A stretch of 64,000 nt of DNA from Bactericera cockerelli (GCA_024516035.1 JAMCCL010000015.1:434001-498000), one strand, 5' to 3'; positions 47,251-59,480 are shown, counted from the first letter of the stretch. Program-made: numbers and translations. Notes: generated by a model not told the origin, from the sequence alone.

Positions 47251-48177
47251 TTAAAAGGTTTCTACATCAAGAGGTAAACTAGATCTATATTATTATTATT
47301 ATGAGCAGTGTATAAAATATTGGCCAGTTAGAAGCAAAAATATTGATTTGCAGATCAAATGATAAATATAATAAAATATTATGTATTGAGCAGTATCTGT
47401 AGTGGTCGTCGACTGGTGTAGGTAAATTACAAAGTTTGAAAGGTGACCTGGGTTCGAATCCCGGCTAGGTAGATTTTTTTTTACTCTGTACTTTGGATGT
47501 CCGGTATTCTCGTGAGAAAAAAAAAAACAGTAGTTGCTAGTTTGAGTCAACCTCCTATGACCGTTTAATTTTGAACGAAGTGAGTATGGTTTAACTCGAT
47601 CAACATTTATTTGTCACAATCTAATTATCCATCTACCTATGTATGAAACGTGATATAAGTTGCATTTTTGTCCAATCGAGCTGAAATTTTCAGGGTATAT
47701 TCCATGGATATTGCTTACCTATTAATTCATAATTATTAAATGTATATCTAGTACAATTTCTCACTTCTTCTGTTTATATCTACCGATTGTGCTGAAATGA
47801 CACCATGTTTAGCAACTCGAAGTTAGGCAAATATATGGGTCAACATTTCTGAACACATAATAATACTTGGCACTTTCATTTCTCTCTTTATTTTACCAAG
47901 ATCGAATTGGTCATGTACGTAGGTACATAATATAATTAAAATTGTATTGTAAACAAAACCACGAAACAGAATTGTCCGTTTTTTAACGAGTTCATTACTA
48001 ATTTTTCAATACAAGGTTAAAACACTAGTTGATTATTAATGAATTATTGTTAATGGATTTTAAGATTAAATAGGTATGTTTTTTTCTTCATTATTATAAA
48101 CTGGTTTAAGTCCCACAAAAGAAGCACCATTTATATCACACCAACCTCATTTTAAAACGATTGTGACCAGTTGATTG
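47251..48177. other. Gene-free region
   Basis: AT-rich. A tRNA-like piece with GGGTTCGAATCCCGGC is at 47405-47475, and a repeat fragment with AATCGAGCTGAAATTTTCAG at about 47675 resembles 11265. Nothing coding is seen. Confidence 0.5.
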
Positions 48178-48425
48178 TATTTTGGTTTTAACGTCCTGAT
48201 TTGAACTAGTCAGGGAACTAGTCAGGGGAGGGTTTTACCCTCCATTCGCTGGGAATCGTTCCAGCTACCTACATTTACCTCACCCAGCCTGGAGGGCTGT
48301 GATTCCAGACTCACGTGTTTAGAGGGGAAAAAAATATTAGAAAAGCCTGCAACAACCGGTAATGGAACTCGAAATGTCTGGACTACGGGCAGTAGTTACA
48401 ACCATTACGCCACGGAGGCTGGCCA
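48178..48425 (-). repeat. V-type tRNA-derived SINE
   Basis: Minus strand: GCCTCCGTGGCGTAATGGTT, then a B-box-like region, then ACGTGAGTCTGGAATCAC and GATTCCCAGCGAATGGAGGG. Full-length layout. Confidence 0.85.
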
Positions 48426-48741
48426 CTGACAGTCTAAATAAAGCATTTATTTGGATCAATACTTTGGTATTTTGAATCGTAAATTACGTAGATTTCATTC
48501 AAAATTTACAAATAACTACCTACAAATACAGGGCATCCATAAAGTCTCGCCCAAGCCCGGGTTTCTCGAAAACGACTCAATATATTAAAAAACGCTAAAA
48601 CCCGTATATCTACACAGCCCCAGTCAGGCTGGAAATGGACCAACTTCAAAATCTTAAATAGAATGGTGTGTCTTGTGGAATATTGTCTAAAGGTGTCATT
48701 GAGACAATTTCATTACAACAAATTTCAGTGAGTTACGACTT

Positions 48742-49105
48742 GCCGTTCTTGAGATACAGGGTCGGACGTCCTGCGTATCCATATATTTTGACGTATAACT
48801 TGTTAAACGTAAATTATAGAAAAATGAAATTTGTCGATAAGAACTCCTTATGGCAAGACCTGTCGAACAATTTATAACTCGACATACACTCTTGATGTTA
48901 GTTTCTGGTCGGTTTCGTCAGGCAGCCGGACGAACAAAAAGAAAATTATCGAAAAAACAAATCAAGTTTTAACTTGTTCGAAAGGTTTTACCACAAGGAG
49001 TTATTATCAACAGACTTCATTTTTCTGGAAGTTACGGTTAACGAGTTATACGTCAAAATATATGGATATTAGGCAGGACGTCCGACCCTGTATCTCAAGA
49101 ACGGC
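48742..49105. mobile_element. Foldback element, ~365 bp
   Basis: GCCGTTCTTGAGATACAGGG at the left pairs with CCCTGTATCTCAAGAACGGC at the right. Pairing continues inward with some mismatches to about 48885 and 48960. Non-coding. Confidence 0.85.
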
Positions 49106-49259
49106 ACTAGTTCAATATAAATTACCCAACATTTTATATGATTGTCTTATAATATTACTGCGTATCACAACAACCTAATAAAAGTCTTTTTTCTTTTATC
49201 TGTTGATCACTTTTTATTTCATCTATCAGAGGATTTCATCTAAATCAAAAAGTAGTGAT

Positions 49260-49770
49260 ATCCCCCAAAAAACACTATGTGTAAAAATAGTCGTCAAGTG
49301 TTGGAATGATTAAAAAGAACTGATATCAAAAACGTCAATTTTCTATGTGTTGAAGGAATTATTTCACGTAATAAGTCTCTTGATAATTCAACCAAAATAA
49401 TAGCCTCACAACAACAATACACCTTTGAGGAAACTTCGATTTGGTAATTTGAGAATTTAACCAAAAAATAGCCACACAACAAAACAATGCTCTTGTAAGA
49501 ACAATGGTTCTGTAATTATGCAACATTGTTCTTACAAGAGCATTGTTTTGTTGTGTAGCTATTTTTTGGTTAAATTCTCAAATTACCAAATCGAAGTTTC
49601 CTCAAAGGTGTATTGTTGTTGTGAGGCTATTATTTTGGTTGAATTATCAAGAGACTTATTACGTGAAATAATTCCTTCAACACATAGAAAATTGACGTTT
49701 TTGATATCAGTTCTTTTTAATCATTCCAACACTTGACGACTATTTTTACACATAGTGTTTTTTGGGGGAT
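49260..49770. mobile_element. 511-bp near-perfect palindrome (foldback element)
   Basis: The two arms of about 240 bp (ATCCCCCAAAAAACACTATG and its inverse) match almost base for base around a centre of about 20 bases near 49515. Ends resemble those at 8334-8862. The high arm identity implies a young or recently rearranged copy. Mirror-image open frames in it are side effects of the palindrome. Confidence 0.92.
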
Positions 49771-50024
49771 ATAGATTTAAAAGAAATAGATAGGCAGTCG
49801 CGCTTGACATAGTGTCATTAGTGTGGTAATTCGTTGGTTCAAATCCTTCCCTATGGATGATTTTTTCTTTCTTCATTTATTTCAGTGGGTGATTACACTG
49901 ATCACAGTACAGCACACATGGCAGTTTGAGGGTTAGGTGTTGGAAAATGCTTTAAGCATTAAATTCGCCCTACTAAAGGTAAAGGCTACTAAAGGGTCTC
50001 TTATTATTTCATTGATTAAGTAGT

Positions 50025-50165
50025 CACCGTGGCCACGTGAGTTAGAGCGCCAGGCATTGCACGCATGGTGACCTGGGTTCGAGTCCCAGCGCAGTAGGAT
50101 TTTTTCTGCTCTGTGCTTGGATGTTCGGGGTCCACTCATACCTCGTGAGGAAAAATGAGTAGCTG
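50025..50165 (+). repeat. tRNA-like SINE head
   Basis: GTCACCGTGGCCACGTGAGT and ACCTGGGTTCGAGTCCCAGC provide A-box and B-box-like parts. The variable region is long and acceptor pairing fails. A related piece is at 51345-51415. Confidence 0.55.
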
Positions 50166-50529
50166 CTTTAATGTGAGCACCGACCAAGAAAGGATAGAAA
50201 ATAATTAAATAAAAAGAAGAAGTCCTATAATTCTGTGCTACCCACTGAATATGTGATATAATAACACAAAGAACACATATTTATTTATACATTTTATTGA
50301 TTGTCATGATATATATGTACATCTGGTACATGCATAAATGATACAGGATTCGGCCACATTAGATCGGATGAATTTAAAACGACCCTAGTGCACGACAGGC
50401 ATAAGGAGAGATAAATTTAAAACAGGGACATTGAATTTAACAAATGAGTGCTCCGTGGGACTGCTCCGTTATTTTTAGCCTGTGCTTCTTTTTCTGTCGT
50501 TGGCTTTCTTGTAGATGAGCAATTTATTT

Positions 50530-50880
50530 AATTAGCATCAGTTGCGGGGACTAATGGTTTAATTGTGTACATACGGGGTACCACGGAGACCCTAGTATTT
50601 TTAAGGTGAGTATTGGACAACCTTTTTTGTTTCGAAGCCATTAAACAGCAGCTAGCTACTGTAGACGCGTGTGGTCTGGCTTGTAGCTTGCCCATTCCAT
50701 TGTATATCTCCCCTCTGATAGACGAGAAGTGACACAATACTTTCTAGTTCGGTGCTGGGTCAACCTGAGCGCATCGGAAGGTATCCCTTACAAACTCGGG
50801 ACCTTCCGCATGGCATGTGAATATCTTCACACACTAAAGGGTCCAATGTGGCTGAGGAATCTTACCACTGGGCTAATCGT
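50530..50880 (-). repeat. tRNA-derived SINE, AGCTCAATGG family, diverged
   Basis: The body has GTCACTTCTCGTCTATCAGA on the minus strand and AGGTCCCGAGTT near the head. A short insertion separates the head from its first bases. Confidence 0.7.
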
Positions 50881-51555
50881 ATTATTACCTTGTTGTTGAT
50901 TAGGGGGCTATTTGCAAACAAGACGGAAATGTCGAGCTAAAACTAAGACCTTGGGGAGTTAAGCATGGAGTTTTCCACATCTTGCAGTGTTCTATCCCTG
51001 CCCTTGTAGGATCATCTCTTCCCACTCTTCCTTATCTTGATGAAAAGGATGGGGTCAATGCTTTAAAGTTTTTTTTTTTTTTTTACACTTTATTTTTTTT
51101 ACAAAACAATCAACTATGAGTTAATGACAATAAAATAACTTGGAAAAATGTACAAAATAATAAAGAACAATATTAATTTTTAATTACAATTGTTTTGTAA
51201 TCCGGGGCGAAGTTAATGCCTTAGGCATTTTCTGCCACTCACTTAAAGTCAGACTTTTAGAGAGCCCTCTGATTAAAACATTTCTTGCTGCTGTTGCTGT
51301 TCATTTATAGCATTTCCAAATTACGTAATTGCGCCAAGCTTAAACTTGGACGGGGTGGTAATGACCATGATGCCCCAAGCCTGGAGGTCTGTGGTTCGAG
51401 TCCCAGGTACGCCAAATATTTATAGTTCGACGAGTTTTATTAACTGTGACATCGTGATTATGATTACCTCAAATATGATATTGTAATACTATTATAGAAC
51501 TTTCACATCAGAAACAGACAGACATCTACGAAATTGTCGGTCTAAAACTTAGGGC

Positions 51556-51700
51556 CGAATTATGAAACAGGATTAAATATCTAGGATTTGTTAATCCAAG
51601 CCACTATCACTTAATGCGCTGTTATTTGTTGAAATTCCTACCCGAGGGCGTGTTAAGGGATAGTTTAGGATTAATTAATCTAATACTGTTTCATAATTCG
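51556..51700. mobile_element. MITE with GAAACAGGATTA ends
   Basis: CCGAATTATGAAACAGGATT at the left and TACTGTTTCATAATTCG at the right. Its centre matches the copy at 17854 read in the opposite direction. Confidence 0.85.
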
Positions 51701-52899
51701 TTTACACAACACACGTGGGATGTCATAATATTAGAACAAATGCGAACATGGTGGATTCGTCACACAATTCCGGAAATGTAGCCGTGGCTGCATCGTGTGG
51801 ATTTAGGGAAATAAAATTAGGGCATTAGGGCACGCTTCAGCTCCCCGCTATGATTCAGACAAAACACTGGGCGAGAAATGTAATATTATTGTTTTTTATG
51901 CTTTCTGGGAGTATCTTGGATTTTTCTAAGCAGAGTGTTAGACGTTCCTATGCATTAAGAAAAATAAGTTTACAATATTGACAAATCACTTCCTCAATCA
52001 TTATTCACATACAATCACAACAATTGAGTATGTATGTGAATCAGCAGGATCAGCAAGTATAGTTGTATACTTCATATGTATTGCCAAAACCTCTGCAAAA
52101 AAATACTTTTTTGATGCAGACTAATTTATTATTTACATTTTTATCTCTCTGGAGGGGGGGGGGGGGGGGCGTTTTATGAAATCCCAAAGGAAAACTTGTA
52201 TGTATGTTATTTGTGGTGAAGCATAAAGCCTCTTCATATTTTTTTTGTGGGTAGCGCAGCATTTCTAATAGTGAAATATAAATATAAGTTCTTAGGAAAA
52301 ACTTATAGTTATACACAACTCTTATATGACTTGCAGCCGTACTTTGCCTTTGGAGCGTGGTAGGTAGGTCGTATGCCCCTTTGATAATAAAGCCATAATT
52401 AGACCCTTAATCTACAAGAGATCTGCACTTTTAAAGCTAAACCAAATTTGAACCTTTACCAAGTGTTTTCTATCTTCAAATTATTTCGATTTCTAATAGC
52501 CTCCTGTACTTTTCGAACTCTATTACATTTACATTAATTTCTTTTTACTCTGGTAATGCCGCCACTTACTCATACAAGGAAAAGTAACGACCTTACTCAT
52601 ACAAGGAAAACTTTGTCATGCCCCGATTACGTTTCGAACCTGCGACCTCAGAATTAGCAAACCGATGTCGAAGCCTTATTTTAAATATTATACACAAAAA
52701 GAACACCATTCCCACCTATGAAGTGATGTGCTGGGATGTAAAAAAAACTTAAAACTCGTAAAAGCAAGCAATATCAACACCACAATGGTCTGAGGATTAC
52801 TTTGGAATTGCACAAGTGGTATTCCTTGTGTTTGCAAGTGTGTTATTGGGGCATAATATTTTATTTATTATTTGTTTTCATTGTGTATTTGTTTTCTTG

Positions 52900-53012
52900 A
52901 GGGGGGAGGGGTCAATGTCACTCTCAACTTCGTGGTTATATCACGACGGGGATTTACCCCTCCATTCGCTGAAAACTCACAAACCAGTTACTCAAATTAA
53001 CCTCACCAGCCT
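52900..53012 (-). repeat. 5S-derived SINE, 3' half only
   Basis: TATCACGACGGGGATTTACC, CTCCATTCGCTGAAAACTCA and CTCACCAGCCTG match the body of the family in inverse orientation. The 5S-like head is lost. Confidence 0.65.
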
Positions 53013-53497
53013 GTTACGTTACCCAAGTTACCATAACAATATTAATATCCATCACTTTAACAACAACATTTTCAATTTTTCAAGTCCTCTTCTTTTATAA
53101 GTTAAGGAAGAAACTAGAAAAATTGTTTGGGTTTTATATATAAAAAGTCTACAGTTATTATTACTATCATTATTAAAAAAATCAAAAGGTTGTGAATTTT
53201 CTCTCACAATCAAAGTTTAATTTTTTGGTCTGGCAAATAACGTAGCAATTATTAACGTGTTCCCTGTTGAAGAACTATTTATTCACACTAAAGAGGCCGT
53301 AAAAATCATTATTGAAAAACTATTTACATTTTCAATAGAATCAATTTCAGTGGAAAGCGAACTGTTTTTGTTTATTTCCTATGTAAATTTTTTGCTCAAA
53401 TCAAGCAACGCCTAGCTTCATGTAAATAAAGTATAGGGTAGACCTGGGCTGTCGGTCCAGTCTGGCATCATTGGAAAAAATTCAATATTGAAGTAAG

Positions 53498-53516
53498 TGT
53501 CTGTGTGTGTGTGTGT

Positions 53517-53585
<69 letters not shown>

Positions 53586-53600
53586 TAGAGAGAGAGAGAA
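53498..53600. repeat. GT/GA compound microsatellite
   Basis: A GT run with one CT interruption, followed by a GA run, about 100 bases in all. Confidence 0.95.
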
Positions 53601-54202
53601 AAGATTGAGAGGGACATAAAATAAATTGTAGTCCTAGTGTTGAGGTGAGATTATGAAACAGTTAAGATAAGCCACTCAGGCCTCAAGGTTCAGTTATTTT
53701 ATCTGTTTCATAAATCGGCGAGTAATGTGTGTGGGTCTCTTTTTTCCAACTGAATATGAAATGAACGGCATGAGAAAGCTGAGTGATCCAACTTACCCCG
53801 CTTTCCATTATGAATTTCCTATAATGAGAACATAGATTTCATCACAACACAATAGTGAACTTGTTGTATGAATGGAACATAAAATTGCAAACATGTTTTA
53901 CTGCAATTGTTACTCTCTCTCTCTTATTTTCTGTTCTTTTTCTGCTTCTTCTTCTTTTTACTGTTCATCTCTCCATATCTTTCCTTCTTATTTTTGATCT
54001 TATATAAAAAAAACGTAGGTATTAGGTAGGTGGGTGGTACGCAAATATAATCTATATGGCTTTTTTTTTGGCTCAGTATCCAAGCACATTTTATACATAT
54101 TTGATACCTAATACCTACCCAACATTCACATTTTTTTTTTTTTTTTTACCGTCCAAATTCACACATGGTGGATGGATCTGAGTTAAGGAGGGTTGTCCGC
54201 CA

Positions 54203-54570
54203 GCCTCCGTGGTGTAACAGTTATGACTACTGTCCGTCATGAGGTCCAGAGATCATGAGTTCACATCCAAGATGGACAGAATTTTCAAAAGTTCTGTTCC
54301 CTCCGAACCTGCGCCCAGTCAGTAAATGACGCGTGGAACCTGCGCCAGTCAGTAAATGACGCGTGGAACCTCGCCCAGTCAGTAAATAACGCGTGGAACC
54401 TGGGCCCAGTCAGTAAATAACGCGTGGAACCTGGGCCCAGTCAGTAAATGACGCGTGGAACCTGCGCCCAGTCAGTAAATGACGCGTGGAACCTGCGCCC
54501 AGTCTTGAGTGACTCAAATAAGGACTTCAAAACCAAATAGAATCAACTGGTCACAATAGATCACAATAGT
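54203..54570 (+). repeat. V-type SINE with internal 31-bp tandem expansion
   Basis: The head GCCTCCGTGGTGTAACAGTT, the B-box-like GAGTTCACATCC and the tail GGACTTCAAAACCAAATAGA are normal. Between them the body is replaced at 54311-54505 by six and a part copies of a 31-base unit, GCGCCCAGTCAGTAAATGAC then GCGTGGAACCT. Confidence 0.85.
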
Positions 54571-54589
54571 GTTTACGCGTAACACCCTT

Positions 54590-54720
54590 TGAAGTCACTT
54601 CTCGCTCATCAGAGGGGAGACATAATACGGGATGGGCAAGCTACAACACAGACCACCAGTAGCTCCTATTTCACGACTACGAAATACAAAAGGCCGTGAA
54701 ACACTCATCTTCATTGGAAA
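54590..54720 (+). repeat. SINE body fragment, AGCTCAATGG family
   Basis: GAAGTCACTTCTCGCTCATC and GGGATGGGCAAGCTACAACA match the body of the copy at 10616 in inverse orientation. It directly follows the V-type SINE. Confidence 0.7.
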
Positions 54721-55628
54721 AAAAAACCACGAAAAACATACTTACAAAGTTGGAGGTGCTGTTTCTGAAGGAGGCCATCTCCTCATTTCTCTTGAAGGAA
54801 TCACTGGTTTATGAGCAACCTGTAGTAATGGTCATTTCTCAATGAAAATCTTGTAACAGCTTAGCTGAACACCCGATGGTAACAATAAATAAAACCACTG
54901 ATTTATGAAAACTTAGATACCTATTATCTTTTTTTACAAAACTAAACTTTTACGTGAAGGAAAAAACTGTATGGTGCCAATAACGGATTTATATTTATTA
55001 GAGAAATAACCAATGATTTATAAAAAATGTTCTGTGAAAAAACTTATTTTTTGGTAATACCCCAGGTATGCTGATAGTGACTATTTTCTAAACATTCTTT
55101 AAAACTCTGTAGTATAAACAACCACTTGTTTATGAAAAGTTTCTAGTACCTCGTTCTAATACAAAAAATATTGGCAGGGATTGTCAGGTATAGAGATTTT
55201 CATTTATACAAAAAAAAATATGCTTATTAAATTCATTAGTACGAGTATGAACGGCATTCACGACTTTTATTCGTACATTATGTGCGGGTTCTTAGACTCA
55301 ATCACTAATATCTCCCTAATAAATATTTAATAAATTTTATTTAACAATATTTCAAGCTAAAATCCACACTTTTGTTCTTACACAATCAGAACAATGAAAA
55401 AAAAATTAAAACTTTTTTTAAAAAAACGCGAATAAGGTCACACTGGCTTCATGTCCGCATGAACTAGAAACTTAAACTCGTTACGCCATGAATGACGGAC
55501 TCTGATCACCAACTATTTCGTTAAAGTGCCACGAAAAAAAAATCGTCCGCACAGACGGGCCCAGCGCCTACAGACATGCTCTAGCCATGCAACACTTGTT
55601 TCGGCGTAACTGACGACCGCGACAATTC

Positions 55629-56190
55629 GGAGATGTTTTCCTCCTAAGGGTCATATGAGAGGCAGTGGTGTATCGTAGGGATAGAGAAAGGGTATAATTT
55701 GGAGTTGCTTTCCCTCCTAAGGGTCATATGAGAGGCAGTGGTGTATCGTAGGGATAGATAAAGGGTATAGTTTGGAGTTGCTTTCCCTCCTAAGGGTCAT
55801 ATGAGAGGCAGTGGTGTATCGTAAGGATAGATAAAGGGTATAGTTTGGAGTTGCTTTCCCTCCTAAGGGTCATATGAGAGGCAGTGGTGTATCGTAGGGA
55901 TAGATAAAGGTATAATTTGGAGTTGCTTTCCCTGTTAAGGGTCTATATGTTAGAGGCTTTTAAGGTCTATGAGGGTGGTGTATGTAGGGATAGATAAAGG
56001 GTATAATTTGGAGTTGCTTTCCCTCCTAAGGGTCATATGGAGGAGGGATGCAGGGTGGTGGTATCGTAGGGATAGATAAAGGGTCTAATTTGGAGCTGTC
56101 TTTCCCTAAGGTTCATAATTATGTGAGACAGTATCCTATGGTAAGAGTAGATAAGGAATATAATTTGAAGTTGCTTTCCCCCTAATGGTC
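55629..56190. repeat. 73-bp tandem repeat, about seven copies
   Basis: The unit contains GGAGTTGCTTTCCCTCCTAA, GGGTCATATGAGAGGCAGTG and GATAGATAAAGGGTATA. The first four copies are nearly identical and later ones carry insertions and losses. A tRNA-Thr-like SINE follows and another partial unit lies near 56398-56450. Confidence 0.93.
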
Positions 56191-56239
56191 ATATGGCGGG
56201 TAATATAAGGGAACGATATAGATAGGGCAACGTCCTTAG

Positions 56240-56392
56240 TAGCTTGATCGATAAGGCGGTAGACTGAGTGGACTCGTGACCGGAGGTCGGTGGTTCGAGT
56301 CCCAAGTGCAGCAAAGCTTTAGTTAGGCCAGATTTAGTAAGGCGAGATTGAGTAATGATATCACAGCGTGATTAACTCTAATATGATAACTT
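56240..56392 (+). repeat. tRNA-Thr-like SINE copy
   Basis: TAGCTTGATCGATAAGGCGG and GGTTCGAGTCCCAAGTGC with the shared tail. It seems to be inserted in the 73-bp array, because unit-like sequence resumes after it. Confidence 0.75.
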
Positions 56393-56536
56393 TCAGAACA
56401 GATAAGGGGTATACTTTGGAGTTATTTTCCTCTGACGGTCATATGCCGGTCAAACGACAGAGCCGTATGGTAAGAATTTCCAAAAGTAGACATCTATGAC
56501 TGCGACTCATTGCTGATCATTCAGAGGCGAAGAGAA

Positions 56537-56735
56537 GTTGAGTCAGCGTCGAATCGATGGCTCATTGAATACACAGGTTCTCATAGGAACACTGAAGGTA
56601 AGCAACATCCAGCAATGTGAAGACTTCGTGAAGCTGGCTATTCATCGACCAACCGAGGTTAAACGGTTTGTCAGTCCGTGTGAATGGAGGGTAAACCCGC
56701 CGCCTCGAGATGACTCGAGTAGACGGGTACAGGCA
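56537..56735 (+). repeat. 5S rRNA-derived SINE, diverged
   Basis: TCATTGAATACACAGGTTCT and AAGGTAAGCAACATCCAGCA keep the 5S layout; GAAGACTTCGTGAAGCTGGC opens the body. No poly-A remains. Confidence 0.7.
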
Positions 56736-56997
56736 TGGAGGAATATGTAATAGGTAATGGACATGTCACATAAAAATCGACCATTTTGGATAGCTAGAAC
56801 CAAGAGGAAATCACAACAATAATAAAATAATTATTCTTCTTTTATTTTACATGCTTCTTAACGTAAGAACGGTAGCCATATTGGATAGCTGTTATCAGTT
56901 TTTTTTTTAATGAGAAGCATGAGGCATTACGAGGAGTTCCGTATCATTTATTCATTATTGGGTACAGGGTACCAACATGGTTTAATTACTCGGTTGT

Positions 56998-57150
56998 TAA
57001 AGTTATCATATTAGTGTTAATCACTTTCTTGATATCACAACTTCTCAAACTCGCTTTACTAAATCTACGCTGAAACCTGGACTTGAACCACCGACCTCCA
57101 GGTTACAAGTCCGCCGCCTTATCGATCAAGCTACTGATGTCAGTTTAATT
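56998..57150 (-). repeat. tRNA-Thr-like SINE copy
   Basis: Minus strand TAGCTTGATCGATAAGGCGG, loop CTTGTAA, GGTTCAAGTCCAGGTTTC and the tail with GTGATATCAAGAAAGTGATT. One of the best preserved copies. Confidence 0.85.
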
Positions 57151-57523
57151 AATTACCCAGTAGTCCATTACATCTCCGCCACTAGAGGAGGTGATACGCT
57201 AAGATACAATGATGCCAAAAATAGACCTCTCCTCTCAGCTGATGACCGCTCAACCATTTCTCTTCAATTTAGCTCTTAGATTTGCACACTTTGCACTCTC
57301 GCTCTATCCTCTTCTCTTCTCTCTCTTTCTTCTTCTCTTTCTTTCTTTCTCTCTTTTTTTCTCTTCTTTTCTTTCCCCTCTTTCTTTCTCTCTCTTTTCT
57401 CTTCCTCACTTCTCATTTTTTGCTATTTTGTTATTATTTCTCATCCTCATTCTCACACTTTTGCTTTCTCCTCTTTCACTTATTTTTCTCTTCTCCATTC
57501 CTTGTCTCTTATGTCCATCTTTG

Positions 57524-57775
57524 GCCAGCCTCTATGGCGTAACCGTTATGGCTACTGCTCGTCGTGCAGAGATCCTGAGTTCGATTCCCAGTTGGGGCGG
57601 ACTCCCCAACTGGGAATCGCCAGTCCAACAGAAAATTCTGTCCCTCCAAACACGTGAAGCTGGCATTTCCGGTGAGGTTCATGTGGGTAGCTGGTACGAT
57701 TCCGACAGAATGGAGGGTAAATTCAAAGTCCTGACTATCTTAAATTAAGGACGTTTAAACCAAACCAAACTAATC
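57524..57775 (+). repeat. V-type SINE with an added internal hairpin
   Basis: The head is GCCTCTATGGCGTAACCGTT and the B box GAGTTCGATTCCCAG. Directly after it, at 57582-57619, a perfect hairpin repeats the B-box region in inverse. The usual body and tail follow. Confidence 0.8.
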
Positions 57776-57981
57776 ACAAAAGATCTAAAAGAGGTCGGTG
57801 TGATAATTGGGGCTTCACTTGTGGAACTCCAACCCGTCTATAATAATAGCAATAATAAATACCCATCTTTAATAATATCTCTCCTTCACCCTCTCTCTCT
57901 TTAACACAGTACTCTACATATAAGACAAATGTGAAGAGAATAATATATGACAAGTAAATTTGAAGTAAGTACATAATTACA

Positions 57982-58122
57982 ACCGACCTCAGTAGAGATA
58001 AGGCGGTGGATGGATTGATGGATAAGGCGGCGGACTGGTAACCTGGAGGTTGATGGTTCAAGTTGGAGTTGGAGTAGTTGAGACATCACGAAAGTGATTA
58101 ACACAAATATAATAACTTTAAA
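57982..58122 (+). repeat. tRNA-Thr-like SINE copy
   Basis: A GACCTCAGTAG head with a short internal re-duplication of GATAAGGCGG, then GGTTCAAGTTGGAG and the AAAGTGATTAACACAAATAT tail. A similar but more worn copy lies at 58571-58680. Confidence 0.7.
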
Positions 58123-58735
58123 AAATGTACATAATTAAGTTGGATTTTAATGACATAAATAATGGCTGAAATTTCATATTGGAAACATACATAAAATTGT
58201 AAAATCTGGCTGAATTTTGTTATTTTCTTATCATCATCATAGGGTAGCATCAATTTGAACGAAGGTAGCCAGACAGTGGAGGAATGACTCAGCACTTCTA
58301 CCACTGTCTTTATAATAATTGACAAGGGCCCCCAGAACCAAGCCAATGCTAGTCTACTCCCTGTTTATAGTCCTCCAGCCAGACTGCTGGTCTACTCCCT
58401 GCTTATAATCCCCCAGCCAGACTTTCTTATTTTCTTATAGGAGCCTGTAAACTTTTATTCTGAATCTGCAATGTGCAACCGATGAGGAGACAAACAAAAG
58501 AAAATGCTTATTTTGTAAAGTTCTTTATTGGATGAATTGGATCTTGAGTTGGTATGTAGTATAATTTACTGACTTCAGTAGCTTAATCGATAAGGCGACA
58601 GACTTGTAACCAGTAGGTTGGTCGTTCAAGTCCAGGAATCAGTGTAGATTTAGTAAAGCAAGTAGTTGTGATGAGAGATACAGTTTTATTGTCAAACGAA
58701 GCTGCCCATAATCTATCAATACCCGAGTACCTACA

Positions 58736-59122
58736 TCTTTTTTTTATACACATATTTTCTTTTTCTTTCTTTAGGGAATTTGTTTTCTCTTTTCTTTCTT
58801 CATTTAGTTACAATAGATGTCAATTCTAACGCTCGCTTATAAATGTAACACCCACATACTTGATCATAACTATGATTATATAATGGGTAATCAGGAAATT
58901 ATTAGCCTTTTAAAACGAAGGGAAATAATATTTTTTTATATACACATGTTTTCTTTTTCTTTCTTTAGGGAATTTGCTTTCTGTTTTCTTTCTTCATTTA
59001 GTTAGAATAGATGTCAATTCTAACGCTCGCTTATAAATGTAACACCCAGATACTTGATCATAACTATGATTATATAATGGGTAATCAGGAAATTATTAGC
59101 CTTTTAAAACGAAGGGAAATAA
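58736..59122 (+). repeat. ~193-bp tandem duplication at the 5' side of a LINE remnant
   Basis: The stretch from TATACACATATTTTCTTTTT to CTTTTAAAACGAAGGGAAAT occurs twice, once ending near 58925 and again near 59121, with few differences. The second copy leads into the LINE frame. Confidence 0.9.
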
Positions 59123-59480
59123 ACGATTTAACCTTCCTTATAAAACTTTTAAAAAATGAAATTTATTCGCCTGAATTACTTGGTAAGATCAATTTTAAAG
59201 TCAAAACAAGACCAACAAGATCAAATCATATTTTTAGTCTGAAACAACATAGAACGAATATAGGGGAATATTCCCCTATGAATAGAATTCAATTGTTAGG
59301 GAATAGAATAGGTGGAGATTTTGATTTGTTCCAAAGTAATGTTAAGGATATTGTTAAAACTATTTTTTAATTTTATTGATATTCTTAATTGTAATAACGA
59401 TTTTTTTGTTTGTAATTTTATTAATGTAATAAAATGGAACGTAGTTCCCTAAATTTATTTAAAAAAAAAAAAAAAAAAAA
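59011..59480 (+). pseudogene. Non-LTR retrotransposon C-terminus with poly-A tail
   Basis: The frame ending at the TAA at 59368 contains PELLGKINFKVKTRPTR and QHRTNIGEYSPMNRIQLLGN. These resemble the end of endonuclease-reverse transcriptase polyproteins of insect non-LTR elements (Arg/Asn-rich then NxxxSPxxR wording). An AT-rich 3' UTR and a 20-base poly-A follow. The catalytic RT core is absent, so it is a 5'-truncated dead copy. Confidence 0.65.

Larger units (their letters stand above)
50881..54200. other. Gene-free region with scattered repeats
   Basis: No coding signal. It holds poly-T followed by a LINE-tail-like stretch (51068-51240), a GAAACAG MITE (51556-51700), a G homopolymer of about 17 bases near 52155, a truncated 5S-derived SINE (52900-53012, minus), a GT/GA microsatellite (53498-53600) and a small GAAACAG MITE (53643-53716). 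Confidence 0.55.

Noticed and set aside
49294..49736. Identical 62-residue frames on opposite strands (49294-49482 and 49518-49736)
   Set aside because: They are mirror images created by the 511-bp palindrome, not two genes.
57209..57748. 179-codon Leu/Ser/Phe-rich frame
   Set aside because: It reads through a CT-rich low-complexity tract and then a V-type SINE. Composition explains the hydrophobic appearance.
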